Source: a virus. From it: DNA of 64,000 nucleotides. This document shows positions 8,963-17,134 of this stretch, in pieces. The notes under the pieces were generated by a model. That model saw nothing but the letters and a program-made list of their open reading frames with translations. It was not told where the DNA came from and did not search any database. A program made the position numbers and the translations under genes. Position 1 is the first letter of the stretch, and every line of letters begins with the position of its first letter. The stretch lies in the IMG/VR virus record IMGVR_UViG_3300025437_000010, positions 46,199 through 110,198 of that record; one strand, written 5' to 3'.

Positions 8963-9498
8963 GTGAATAATCAAGAAATAAAAAATTAAAGGGACGAAAA
9001 TGTCCGAGAACGGCTGAACACCAGACTAAGATTATTGATTCCAAAAGAAAAAACGGAACACTAAATCACACGCAATCCGCTAAAGATAATATCAGAAAAG
9101 GCGTTAACAAAGTTTACCAATCGGACAATCCTCCTTGTACTATTTCATCTGGATCACCTAAGGGATATATTACGGGTAATATTAATGGAATTTTTTATCG
9201 TTCAAGTTACGAATTGAAATTCTTGGAATATTGCCATGCTAATAATATTCCTGTAGAAACAGCAAGTACCAAAGAATTTAGAGTACGTTATATAGCGGAT
9301 GACGGGAAGCAACATTATTATTATCCGGATTTCTATCTACCAGATTATGACTGTATTATTGAAATAAAACCACTTGACAGGATAACTGATTTGGTGCATA
9401 CTAAAAATCACGCAGGCGCAATGGAATATAATTTCTTGTTAGTAACTGAAGAAGAACTAAACAATCTGTCTGAATTTTTCAAATATCTTAAGGAGTAA
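8963..9498 (+). CDS. PD-(D/E)XK homing-endonuclease-like protein, frame interrupted by a -1 shift
   Basis: From 8986 onward the frame encodes a NUMOD3-like basic region (LKGRKCPRTAEHQTKI), then GYITGNINGIFYRSSYELKFL and a nuclease core YYYPDFYLPDYDCIIEIKP with the D…ExK pattern. I recall similar proteins as EDxHD/Vsr-like phage homing endonucleases. That frame has no start codon. GTG 8963, 7 nt after AAAGGA, opens a different frame (VNNQEIKN) that ends at TAA 8987-8989. The switch point is A_AAA_AAT at 8980-8986, a classical -1 slippery heptamer, and a -1 slip there joins the two frames exactly. So this is either programmed frameshifting, polymerase slippage on A6, a recent inactivating deletion or a sequencing error. 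Confidence 0.6.
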
Positions 9499-9501
9499 TC
9501 C

Positions 9502-10107
9502 ATGAATATCTTTGTGATTGAGCAATGTCCCATAATATCAGCAATGGGTCTGGTAGATAAGCATGTAACTAAAATGTGCGTTGAATCGGCACAATTGCTT
9601 TCAACTGCTCATCGCGTTCTTGATGGCGTAGAAGTGACTAACATATCTCCTACTGGACGTAAGAAAAAAGAGTGGAAATTCAATGATGTTCGTGATGAGT
9701 TACTTTACGCTAATACTCACATCAATCATCCTAGTGCTATTTGGGCGCGAGCAACTAGTGAAAACTATTTGTGGTTGTATAATCATTTTGTGGCTCTTGG
9801 TGCAGAGTATACTCATCGCTACGGGAAACAACATCTGTCCTGCATTAAACTTGAATCTATCCTCAAATCACCACCATCTAATATACCCTTTGCACCTATA
9901 ACTTTGATGCCATCTTGCATGGATGATAAGTATAAGGTCGGAGACGATCCGATAGAGAATTATCGCAACTATTACGCTGTAGGCAAGGCAAGTCTGCATC
10001 AGTGGTCTAATCGTCTCCCTCCACTGTGGATGCAGGGTGAAGTCGTTATTGTTCCTCGTGATGACGATACTGAAAGCAGCAGGATAGTGTACACAATTAA
10101 AAGGTAA
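9502..10107 (+). CDS. Conserved phage protein of unknown function
   Basis: A 201-residue protein with strongly patterned segments DKHVTKMCVESAQLLSTAHR, THINHPSAIWARATSENYLW and a terminal DPIENYRNYYAVGKA. I recall this family from many tailed phages, where it lies among DNA-metabolism genes, but know no demonstrated activity. Conserved His, Glu and Tyr suggest an enzyme. It starts three bases after the endonuclease stop. Confidence 0.7.
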   Translation: MNIFVIEQCPIISAMGLVDKHVTKMCVESAQLLSTAHRVLDGVEVTNISPTGRKKKEWKFNDVRDELLYANTHINHPSAIWARATSENYLWLYNHFVALGAEYTHRYGKQHLSCIKLESILKSPPSNIPFAPITLMPSCMDDKYKVGDDPIENYRNYYAVGKASLHQWSNRLPPLWMQGEVVIVPRDDDTESSRIVYTIKR

Positions 10108-10110
10108 AAT

Positions 10111-10563
10111 ATGCTAAAGAAATTTATAAAATGGTTAACGATGGAAGATGTTCTGTCAGGGAAAGTAGTACCTGAAACCCAACTTGAATCCCCAATGCCT
10201 CCGGTAAAGGCTCCACGTAAGCCTAAAGCGGCTCCCCTAGAGTTAACACCCAAGGAGCTTGCAACATCAAAGGGTGAGCCTTATATTGCCATCCTTAGTG
10301 TAGACCTTGATCCTTCCGATATTAATAATGGGTCGTTTGATCTTGATTGGAATGACAAGTTCATAATCAATCTGATCAAACAGGGATACAAATACAGCAA
10401 GAACGATACAGATCAAATGATCGTTGATCGTTGGTTTCAAACCGTATGTCGTAATATCGCTCTTGAAGTATATGAACAAGAAATTGCCGATCCAGACAAG
10501 CGCGATGATGTTCGCATTATTCAGCAGCGTGATTTGGGCGGTGGGTTCACCGAAGTAAGTTAA
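10111..10563 (+). CDS. Conserved T4-like phage protein
   Basis: A 150-residue protein. The first 60 residues are Pro/Lys-rich and probably disordered; the rest (SFDLDWNDKFI…VDRWFQTVCRNIALEVYEQE) matches a small conserved family I recall from T4-like cyanophages without known function. Confidence 0.68.
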   Translation: MLKKFIKWLTMEDVLSGKVVPETQLESPMPPVKAPRKPKAAPLELTPKELATSKGEPYIAILSVDLDPSDINNGSFDLDWNDKFIINLIKQGYKYSKNDTDQMIVDRWFQTVCRNIALEVYEQEIADPDKRDDVRIIQQRDLGGGFTEVS

Positions 10564-10586
10564 ATCAATAAAGGAAAAAATATTTA

Positions 10587-11138
10587 ATGATTAAAAATGC
10601 ACTTTCTCGTCCTGAAGCACAAATGATTTTAAAGAAAGCTACGGTTGATCCATTTAAAGGAACCGTATTAGAAGGCTACAAAGCGATAGGACCAAAACAA
10701 AAGGGCGGATATGGAGAATACGTCATTTCTGATATGCTCAAAACGGATTATGGTTTTACTGTAGAAAAACCACAAAATGCAAGCCATGACCGGATTGTTC
10801 AAGGCCATAAAACTGAAATGAAGTTTTCTGTTGCGCTTACGGACCATGGAACTGGCGGATGTAAGGAAGACAGTTTCATATTTAATCATATTGCTATCTC
10901 TAAGGATTGGGATAGGATTATATTTTGCGGAATCAATTTGGAATTAGACAACTCGCATGTTGTTTGGATGTCCAAAGAAGATTTTATTGGCGCTCGTGAT
11001 TCAGGAGAACTTCAAAAATATTTTACTCCCCAGCAAGGTGGTAAAAATGGCGGAAATGATGATTATATGCTCAATGGAGTTGAAACCTTTAAGCAGTTTT
11101 TAAATTCTGGATTGGCCAGAGATATCTCAACATGGTAA
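10587..11138 (+). CDS. Restriction-endonuclease-like protein (PD-(D/E)XK)
   Basis: A 183-residue protein. GGYGEYVISDML (about residue 34) is a GE-type first motif, and HDRIVQGHKTEMKFS (about 67-81) provides D and ExK of the PD-(D/E)XK core. Its end overlaps the start of a DNA methyltransferase gene by seven bases, the usual arrangement of a type II restriction-modification pair. Alternatives are a phage replication or homing nuclease. AAAGGAAAAA precedes ATG 10587. Confidence 0.62.
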   Translation: MIKNALSRPEAQMILKKATVDPFKGTVLEGYKAIGPKQKGGYGEYVISDMLKTDYGFTVEKPQNASHDRIVQGHKTEMKFSVALTDHGTGGCKEDSFIFNHIAISKDWDRIIFCGINLELDNSHVVWMSKEDFIGARDSGELQKYFTPQQGGKNGGNDDYMLNGVETFKQFLNSGLARDISTW

Positions 11139-11887
11139 ACTTTGATCTAAGACAAGGCGATTGCTTAGATATTCTAAAGACTTTAGACGAAGATTCGGTT
11201 GATTTGCTCCTTGTTGATCTTCCGTATGGAACTACTGCCTGTAAGTGGGATAGCGTATTGCCTCTTGATGAATTGTGGAAAGAATACTACCGAGTCTGTA
11301 AAAAGTCTGCAGCGATGGTATTCACCGCTGCACAGCCATTTACCACTACACTGATAGCTTCCAATCTCAAGCACTTCAAGTATGAGTGGATTTGGGAGAA
11401 GCCGCAGGGAACAAATCCTATGTGTGCTAAGTCTATGCCTCTTAAATCACATGAAAACATTGTTGTGTTTTGTAGGCAGAAAACGATATACAATCCACAA
11501 ATGACACAGGGAACACCATACAAAGGATTTTCCAGCGATAGCTCTAAGATTGGTGAGGTATACGGCAGCGCCAATTCTGTGCATAGAGATAACCCTGATG
11601 GAACACGTTACCCCAAAACGGTCTTGCGTTTTAAACAGGAAAAGGGATTTCATCCCACTCAAAAGCCAGTTGCTCTTATGGAATACCTAATCAACACCTA
11701 CAGCAATCCGAACGATGTTGTTTTGGACAATACTATGGGTTCCGGAACAACCGGAGTTGCTTGTAAAAATCTTGGAAGAAGCTTCATCGGGATAGAGAAG
11801 GAAGAAAAGTATTTTGAGATTGCAAAATCTCGTATTTTTCCGCCGCCCGTCCTCAACTCTGAATTGTTTGATGAAAGTTCAACGTAA
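11132..11887 (+). CDS. Site-specific DNA methyltransferase (beta-class, N4-C or N6-A)
   Basis: A 251-residue SAM-dependent methyltransferase. The catalytic motif IV is DLPYGTT (variant of D/N-PP-Y/W, about residue 28), and the SAM-binding motif I is DNTMGSGTTGVACKNLGR near the C-terminus with IGIEKEEKYFEIA after it. That order (IV before I) is the beta-class arrangement. It could protect phage DNA from host enzymes or from the neighbouring endonuclease-like product. The motif IV residue Leu instead of Pro is seen in some phage enzymes. Confidence 0.88.
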   Translation: MVNFDLRQGDCLDILKTLDEDSVDLLLVDLPYGTTACKWDSVLPLDELWKEYYRVCKKSAAMVFTAAQPFTTTLIASNLKHFKYEWIWEKPQGTNPMCAKSMPLKSHENIVVFCRQKTIYNPQMTQGTPYKGFSSDSSKIGEVYGSANSVHRDNPDGTRYPKTVLRFKQEKGFHPTQKPVALMEYLINTYSNPNDVVLDNTMGSGTTGVACKNLGRSFIGIEKEEKYFEIAKSRIFPPPVLNSELFDESST

Positions 11888-11890
11888 ATC

Positions 11891-11919
11891 TTGACATATA
11901 AGCATATTATGTGTATAAT
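11891..11919 (+). promoter_or_regulatory. Consensus sigma70 promoter for the exonuclease gene
   Basis: TTGACA, exactly 17 bp, TATAAT: a full match to both hexamers. The start codon is at 11945 with GAAGGAA before it. Confidence 0.8.
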
Positions 11920-11944
11920 GTTTGTATATTAATGAAGGAATCAT

Positions 11945-12946
11945 ATGAACTACGCCCTGATCGATACTGCCAATACTTTTTTCCGTGCGCGACATGTCGC
12001 TTCTAAAAGTCATGACACGTGGGAAAAAATTGGCATGGCAATGCACCTTACGTTATCTTCGGTAAATCAGATGGTGCGTAAATTTGGTATTGATCATGTG
12101 ATTTTTTGTCTTGAAGGACGTTCTTGGCGTAAGGAATTCTACAAGCCATATAAGGCTAACCGCTCGGTTGATCCTAAAACGCTGACTCAAGCCCAAATTG
12201 AAGAAGACAAAATGTTCTGGGAAACCTACGAACATTTTGTAACTTTTCTTCGTGAAAAGACTAATGCATCTGTTCTTCGTTGCTCAACCGCCGAAGCAGA
12301 TGATTTGATTGCAAGATTCATTCATTTACATCCTCATGACCAGCATTTTATTATCTCTTCTGACACTGATTTTGTTCAATTGATCAGTGAAAACGTCCAT
12401 CAATATAATGGTGTTGCTGGGCAGTTGATCAAACTTGATGGGTATTACGATGATCGTGATCGTCCGGTAAAGGACAAAAAAACCAAGGAACATAAGTTGC
12501 TTGAGGACCCTGAGTATCTTCTGTTTAAGAAGTGTATCAGGGGAGATGCTACTGACAATGTGTTCAGTGCTTATCCCGGCGTTCGCGAGAAAGGAACTAA
12601 AAATTCTGTTGGTATCAAAGAGGCGTTTGATGATCGGACCAAACAGGGGTTCAACTGGAATAACTTGATGCTGCAAAAGTGGGTAGATCACAATGATGTT
12701 GAACACCGAGTCAAAGATGATTATGAACGCAATCGCACTCTGATTGACCTGACTGCGCAACCACAAGAAATTAAAGATGCAGTTGATGATATCATTCGTT
12801 CAGAAATCAGGACCACAATAACTCCTCAAGTTGGAATTCACTTGATGAAATTTTGTGGAAAGTATGAACTTAATAAAATTTCAGAATCCGCAGACATTTA
12901 TGCAAAATGGCTGAATTCTCCGTATAAGGGGGTGCTTCATGGGTGA
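11945..12946 (+). CDS. rnh: 5'-3' exonuclease, T4 RNase H-like (FEN family)
   Basis: A 333-residue flap-endonuclease-family protein that would remove RNA primers from Okazaki fragments. Acidic metal-binding motifs are visible: YALIDTANTFFR (D7), STAEADDLIARF (E, D, D at about 119-122), SSDTDFVQL (about 139-143) and RGDATDNV (about 201-207). The KPYKANR segment corresponds to the helical arch entry. The size matches T4 Rnh (305). Followed by a four-gene overlapping string. Confidence 0.85.
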   Translation: MNYALIDTANTFFRARHVASKSHDTWEKIGMAMHLTLSSVNQMVRKFGIDHVIFCLEGRSWRKEFYKPYKANRSVDPKTLTQAQIEEDKMFWETYEHFVTFLREKTNASVLRCSTAEADDLIARFIHLHPHDQHFIISSDTDFVQLISENVHQYNGVAGQLIKLDGYYDDRDRPVKDKKTKEHKLLEDPEYLLFKKCIRGDATDNVFSAYPGVREKGTKNSVGIKEAFDDRTKQGFNWNNLMLQKWVDHNDVEHRVKDDYERNRTLIDLTAQPQEIKDAVDDIIRSEIRTTITPQVGIHLMKFCGKYELNKISESADIYAKWLNSPYKGVLHG

Positions 12947-13145
12947 TTATGAACTCAATAAATGTGTTTGCGGTAAAACTCCCATTTTGTGCGAGCCTAA
13001 CTATGCAGATGACAGTGATACTATGGTAGTGTGCGAGTATTGTGACCGGCACACAGATGGTTTCATTTTCGGAGAGTATAGAGAGGGGTCTGAACTGGCA
13101 GTTGAAGCATGGAATCGCGGGGAGATTAATCAATATCATGACTAA
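12939..13145 (+). CDS. Lar-like zinc-ribbon protein
   Basis: A 68-residue protein with CVCGKTPIL near the start, VVCEYCDRH in the middle and AVEAWNRGE at the end. This layout matches small Lar (restriction alleviation) proteins, which relieve type I restriction in Rac prophage. The zinc-ribbon reading is firm; the anti-restriction role is inference. Overlaps the exonuclease gene by eight bases. Confidence 0.6.
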   Translation: MGDYELNKCVCGKTPILCEPNYADDSDTMVVCEYCDRHTDGFIFGEYREGSELAVEAWNRGEINQYHD

Positions 13146-13554
13146 TTGGGTTAAAATGTCTGACTGGTTGAACGATTTCCAAAGTGGAAACAGAGGTTTT
13201 CGTCCGGGAATGGAAGTTAAACTTGTTACTAGTGTCCGACAACAAGGCAAGTCTGTAATTATGGACATACAATCCGACACGTTTACTGATTGGGAGCATG
13301 TTTTACGTCCACATTACGTAGAAATGTATAATGAATCTGATCAACTACAGTGGTACAGATATCCTAAGAAGCCAAATATGAGCGTCATATATGAAGCTAC
13401 CACAGTTGTTCGTCAGAATTCTGATGGCTCATTTGAGTACACCAAGAATCGCGCTGGCACTGGTATAAGAGTCCTTAATGAAGAGGAAGAAAAGGAATTT
13501 CTGTTTATCATTCTGAAAGCAAAACCTATGCATCTTGGGGCAAAATTTACATGA
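13138..13554 (+). CDS. Hypothetical protein
   Basis: A 138-residue protein with no recognised domain; beta-rich with an acidic stretch (NEEEEKEF) near the end. Overlaps both neighbours by a few bases, so it belongs to the translationally coupled string downstream of the exonuclease. Confidence 0.6.
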   Translation: MTNWVKMSDWLNDFQSGNRGFRPGMEVKLVTSVRQQGKSVIMDIQSDTFTDWEHVLRPHYVEMYNESDQLQWYRYPKKPNMSVIYEATTVVRQNSDGSFEYTKNRAGTGIRVLNEEEEKEFLFIILKAKPMHLGAKFT

Positions 13555-14009
13555 CCGGATTAGTAGCAAAACCAATCATCAAGAACCAATTCTGGATTGT
13601 CACGGACGGAGAAAAGAAAGTTGGCAACATTGAAGCCAATAATGCTGGTTACGGTGTACAGCTTAATGGTAACTTCCTTCAGTTTGATAATGCAAACGAA
13701 TTGAAGAAGACGACTCAAATTCGGTTTGAGCCACTTAAGTCAAATAATACCAAAGTGGCAATGCCATATCCACAGTATCCGACGCCACCAAAGATTTATA
13801 ATTCTATCTTTGATGTTCAGCGTGGGCTTCATTTATTTACTACTTCTAAAAAGAGCAAATGTCTGCATGCCGCAGGATGGTTTGCGATAAATCAAAATGA
13901 TGTTAAACAAGTAGTTTTTTGTCCAAAATATATATTCATTCAACGCTATTCTTATGATGGTCCATACAAAACCCAAGAAGAAGCACAGAGCATGATAAAT
14001 ACTCAATGA
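13551..14009 (+). CDS. Hypothetical phage protein
   Basis: A 152-residue protein, beta-rich, with a Pro-rich linker (PYPQYPTPPKIYNS) in the middle separating two parts. The second part (HLFTTSKKSKCLHAAGWF) resembles segments of conserved T4-like phage proteins of unknown function. ATGA overlap with its neighbour. Confidence 0.62.
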   Translation: MTGLVAKPIIKNQFWIVTDGEKKVGNIEANNAGYGVQLNGNFLQFDNANELKKTTQIRFEPLKSNNTKVAMPYPQYPTPPKIYNSIFDVQRGLHLFTTSKKSKCLHAAGWFAINQNDVKQVVFCPKYIFIQRYSYDGPYKTQEEAQSMINTQ

Positions 14010-14221
14010 ACCATATTCACATCAAAAAATTTATAGATAAATTAGCAGTCATGGAGACAAAACAATCACGAGATGTTGTTTTATCTGCTGCTGATGCTCG
14101 TGGATTACGCGATGAGATTTCAAAATTATTGTCAGATTTGTATGAGTTGAGTAATGCAAGGACGAACGAAAAATTAAATGAAGTGATACAGGTAGAAATT
14201 AAAGGCGGTTCGTTTAAATGA
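14006..14221 (+). CDS. Small helical protein
   Basis: A 71-residue protein, largely helical (DARGLRDEISKLLSDLYELS), resembling small conserved phage proteins. Four-base overlaps on both sides. Confidence 0.62.
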   Translation: MNHIHIKKFIDKLAVMETKQSRDVVLSAADARGLRDEISKLLSDLYELSNARTNEKLNEVIQVEIKGGSFK

Positions 14222-14517
14222 GCAGAACACAACCAAAAATTTTATTGGAACATGTAGATAAAAAAACATATAAAAATGATCAGATCGTAGAAGCTGCCGG
14301 AATATGGGCTGTATTTTATGATGATCAGCCCATCAATCTCAAATCGTCACATTATCTTGCAAACGATGCTGCTCCGAAATACAAGAAAACCAGTTTTTCT
14401 AATCCCGGACATGCTCGTAATTTATGTCGCAAATTAAATGCACAGTTTCATACTGATAAGTTTACTGTTGTTTTCCTAAATTCTGGTCGCACCGTATATC
14501 CAGATGACTTATCATAA
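14218..14517 (+). CDS. Hypothetical protein
   Basis: A 99-residue basic protein (many Lys, Asn) with no recognised domain. The segment HARNLCRKLNAQFHTDKFTV recurs in form in other phage small proteins. Overlaps the next frame by 14 bases. Confidence 0.6.
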   Translation: MSRTQPKILLEHVDKKTYKNDQIVEAAGIWAVFYDDQPINLKSSHYLANDAAPKYKKTSFSNPGHARNLCRKLNAQFHTDKFTVVFLNSGRTVYPDDLS

Positions 14518-14905
14518 AACTAAGAAAGAGATAACAGAAAAAATCCTTTCAGAATTTTCTGATGTTGAAGAAAATATCTGGGGTGAGTTACCAATTGATA
14601 AGCTCATATTTCGTTGGTGGACTACGGGTAGAGGTGGAAGTGGTCTCAGGCTGTCAGAAGAAGGTATGAGAGCCTTTGAAATTGCTAAAATAGCCCACTA
14701 TGAATTTCCTTTGGGCGACCTTGATAGAAAAATATGGGATTCTTTTATAAAAGATTTAACAAAAAAGCTTGACTGTCCCTACTATCTTGGTGTATACAGA
14801 GAAGGTGATAGTAAGGGTCCCTATATCAGAATATATGACCATAAGATCGCAATGATGTTGACACTCTACGGAAATCTGAAAGAATATTTAGAATCTCGTA
14901 AGTAA
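14504..14905 (+). CDS. Hypothetical protein
   Basis: A 133-residue protein beginning MTYHKTKKEITEKIL. Mixed alpha/beta composition with RFWWTTGRGGSGLRLS-like loop near residue 42. Not recognised. Confidence 0.58.
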   Translation: MTYHKTKKEITEKILSEFSDVEENIWGELPIDKLIFRWWTTGRGGSGLRLSEEGMRAFEIAKIAHYEFPLGDLDRKIWDSFIKDLTKKLDCPYYLGVYREGDSKGPYIRIYDHKIAMMLTLYGNLKEYLESRK

Positions 14906-14978
14906 CTTGTGTTTTTGTGTAGCATCATAATATAAATATGACCGTGGGTTTTCCACTACAACCAAAAGGGAAAGTAAA

Positions 14979-15104
14979 ATGAGTAATTACTCAAATGCAT
15001 CATATTTGACCAAAACTCCTATGGTAATCAAGGTTTCCAGAGTAGCAGGTCTAATTATTGTAAGTTTGTGCTTGGCAACACTGTACAACGTTTTAGGTCT
15101 ATAA
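14979..15104 (+). CDS. Membrane peptide, 41 residues
   Basis: A small frame with AAAAGGGAAAG before ATG 14979. The C-terminal half (VAGLIIVSLCLATLYNVLGL) is one transmembrane helix. TATAAATA at 14931-14938 could be a late promoter for it. Confidence 0.5.
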   Translation: MSNYSNASYLTKTPMVIKVSRVAGLIIVSLCLATLYNVLGL

Positions 15105-15115
15105 GGAAGTTAGAT

Positions 15116-15178
15116 ATGTTTCCATATACAGAAGAAGAATGGGAATATATTTCTAAAGTCAAAATCATGAGTTTGTAA
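15116..15178 (+). CDS. Possible 20-residue peptide
   Basis: ATG 15116 follows GGAAG by six bases and opens a 20-codon acidic frame (MFPYTEEEWEY…). It lies between the membrane peptide and a terminator. Only the ribosome site supports it. Confidence 0.25.
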   Translation: MFPYTEEEWEYISKVKIMSL

Positions 15179-15220
15179 CAATCTAACTGGGACAAAATTT
15201 TTAATATTCCAGCAACGATT

Positions 15221-15249
15221 GCCCGAAGGAAACTTCGGGCATTTTGTTG
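15221..15249 (+). terminator. Rho-independent terminator
   Basis: Arms GCCCGAAG and CTTCGGGC close a GAAA tetraloop and are followed by ATTTTGTTG. This is a strong, compact terminator ending the transcript that began upstream of the exonuclease gene. Confidence 0.85.
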
Positions 15250-15278
15250 TTGACAGGATATATAAATGTGGGTATAAG
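15250..15278 (+). promoter_or_regulatory. sigma70 promoter with an internal late-type motif
   Basis: TTGACA, 17 bp, TATAAG directly after the terminator. The spacer contains TATAAATG, close to the late element, so the gene at 15303 may be read by both early and late polymerase forms. Confidence 0.6.
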
Positions 15279-15302
15279 TAAAGCATTCAACGGAGAAGTG
15301 TC

Positions 15303-15452
15303 ATGAAGAAGGAAGTAATTCAATTTCAGGCGGGTCGTCCCAAAACTCGTGCACACCATGTGTTGTACGGTGATACTCCGTTTAAGCCTAAAATCGTTGA
15401 AAACAAGACGCGCTACAAGCGTAAGCCTAAACATCCGAAAGGGGATTGGTAA
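15303..15452 (+). CDS. Small basic protein, 49 residues
   Basis: A Lys/Arg-rich peptide (KTRYKRKPKHPKGDW at the C-terminus), likely nucleic-acid-binding. GGAGAAG precedes ATG 15303. It is the first gene after the promoter at 15250. Confidence 0.6.
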   Translation: MKKEVIQFQAGRPKTRAHHVLYGDTPFKPKIVENKTRYKRKPKHPKGDW

Positions 15453-15453
15453 C

Positions 15454-15858
15454 ATGAAAGATAAAATCATCAAATTTAAAATTTTGATCCTCGGGGCAGC
15501 ACTTATTGCCGCAATTATTTCGTGTTACGTTATATACAAATATGTCATATACAAACCGTTGATTAATGATCATATTCCAAAACAAATTGATAAGTGCAGT
15601 GATCAAACAGTAGTTGCCGTGGTTTATTCTCTTCGCACAGACCCGCAATCATGGACATCTGATTCATATAATTTGAGTTATGGAAATGCCGTTAAGATAT
15701 GGGTGGCAAACGAAGATTATGGGCTTAATATCGGTCTTGGCAGTGATATATCCAATGGTGCGAAATATGATATGTCTGATGAATGCCGCGCTTTGTTGTA
15801 TTCTGCAACGCAGGATTGGCGCACAAATTACGTCACCACAAAATTGAAGGAAGAGTAA
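15454..15858 (+). CDS. Membrane-anchored or secreted small protein
   Basis: A 134-residue protein with an N-terminal hydrophobic helix (ILILGAALIAAIISCYVIYK) and a soluble remainder with two Cys (DKCSD, DECRA) that could form a disulfide outside the cytoplasm. Function unknown. Confidence 0.62.
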   Translation: MKDKIIKFKILILGAALIAAIISCYVIYKYVIYKPLINDHIPKQIDKCSDQTVVAVVYSLRTDPQSWTSDSYNLSYGNAVKIWVANEDYGLNIGLGSDISNGAKYDMSDECRALLYSATQDWRTNYVTTKLKEE

Positions 15859-15859
15859 C

Positions 15860-16162
15860 ATGCCCTACGGCATTGAAGACGCTATTCAAGATGAAATTGT
15901 GCTGCTTGATGATCTGATTATATGGGCAACCAAAAATGATAAGATTTTTTTGGAAAAAATTTACACCGTCAAGCGCCAAAGTCTAAATCATATTATTGAA
16001 CGAATGAAAGGATATGATTTTAAGCTGTCTGTTAATAATGACGGAAAGGTGTTTGTTGGAGGATCACAATCTAACCGCAAAACTCTTGAAGAAGAATATC
16101 CTGCTTTGAAAAAAGTAGCAGAAGAATATGATATTATAAAAAATCTCGTAAAAAGCAGTTGA
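15860..16162 (+). CDS. Hypothetical protein
   Basis: A 100-residue, mostly helical charged protein. Not recognised. It ends where the next promoter begins. Confidence 0.58.
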   Translation: MPYGIEDAIQDEIVLLDDLIIWATKNDKIFLEKIYTVKRQSLNHIIERMKGYDFKLSVNNDGKVFVGGSQSNRKTLEEEYPALKKVAEEYDIIKNLVKSS

Positions 16163-16187
16163 CAGCCGGGTCATACAAAGCTATGCA
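16159..16187 (+). promoter_or_regulatory. sigma70 promoter
   Basis: TTGACA, 17 bp, TATGCA ahead of the 16219 gene. Confidence 0.6.
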
Positions 16188-16218
16188 TTGCTCATAGGTT
16201 CTAATAAAGGATTTCAAA

Positions 16219-16884
16219 ATGGGTTCTTATCGCAATAACTATGCTCGCAAGGTCGCTGATACTGCTCGCTTCAACACTCGCGAAGCGTTTGCTGCTGCAT
16301 GTGCTGCTCAGCGCGTTAACGGTGACTATCTCAAGCTTTCCGAAACCGATCATCAAGGTGATCGGGTGCGTATCGCCAATAAGCATCTTACTCGCGATTT
16401 TATTGACAGTAAGTTTGACATTCGCGAAGAAGACCGTGCGCAAGCCGAAAACGTGATTCTCCATTTTCAGGGGCTGACTTTCAAAATTCTTCAAGGCAAG
16501 GTCCTCAGTGATTTTGAGACTAAGGCCATGGAATGCGCAACTTGCGAAGAAGTTGGTGTTTTTGAACTCGCTGTGATTTCTTCACTTCCTTCTTGTTACA
16601 TTCGCGCCAAGGCTCGTCAAGACACTGATTCTCGTCTTCGTGACACTGACGGTTATATCGGTAACGTTGGTGATAAGGTTGATATTTACGATTTTGAAAT
16701 TGTGCGCTGCCGCTATTCTGAAAATTGGAACACCTACTTTGTTACGGGTATCACACCCGATAATAAGGCGGTGTTCTTTTCCTACCGCAACAATATTGAT
16801 GTTGGGGCCATCGTCAACCTGTCTGGTAAGGTCAAGGCACACAAAGAAAATCAGACACAACTTAATTATGTAAAGGGCATTTGA
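16219..16884 (+). CDS. Conserved phage protein with a C-terminal OB-like domain
   Basis: A 221-residue protein. The last 80 residues (GDKVDIYDFEIVRCRYS…YFVTGITPDNKAVFFSYRN…LSGKVKAH) have the strand pattern of an OB-fold found in related phage proteins I recall, suggesting nucleic-acid or protein binding. The N-terminal 130 residues are unassigned. It has its own promoter and AAAGGA, so it is probably abundant early. It is not an obvious gp32 homologue. Confidence 0.65.
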   Translation: MGSYRNNYARKVADTARFNTREAFAAACAAQRVNGDYLKLSETDHQGDRVRIANKHLTRDFIDSKFDIREEDRAQAENVILHFQGLTFKILQGKVLSDFETKAMECATCEEVGVFELAVISSLPSCYIRAKARQDTDSRLRDTDGYIGNVGDKVDIYDFEIVRCRYSENWNTYFVTGITPDNKAVFFSYRNNIDVGAIVNLSGKVKAHKENQTQLNYVKGI

Positions 16885-16885
16885 T

Positions 16886-17134
16886 GTGACCTTCGGAGCA
16901 CGTAATGCCTTCATTAAAGAGATATGCAATGCTGGCATTGGTGACTCCGAGAAGACATATATGAAATGGGAGCCAATAATTGCTTGGCTCCCTATTAAAA
17001 TTAAAAATAGATACGTTTGGCTTAAAAAAATCTACCGTAGAACAATTTATTATAGGTTTAATGAGGAAGGCGTTCTGGAATATGAATATGGTGATTTGTT
17101 TACTATATTAGAGAAGGGAACAGAAAATGAATGA
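16886..17134 (+). CDS. Hypothetical protein
   Basis: An 82-residue basic, aromatic-rich protein with GTG start two bases after the previous stop. Unrecognised. Confidence 0.5.
   Translation: MTFGARNAFIKEICNAGIGDSEKTYMKWEPIIAWLPIKIKNRYVWLKKIYRRTIYYRFNEEGVLEYEYGDLFTILEKGTENE

Noticed and set aside
13138-14905. Reading the overlapping small genes as one frameshifted large gene
   Set aside because: Each has its own start codon at the overlap, and the products differ in composition; four-base overlaps are normal phage coupling.
15250-15300. A tRNA or riboswitch in the stretch after the terminator
   Set aside because: No cloverleaf, T-loop or known aptamer signature is visible; the stretch is explained by a promoter and leader.
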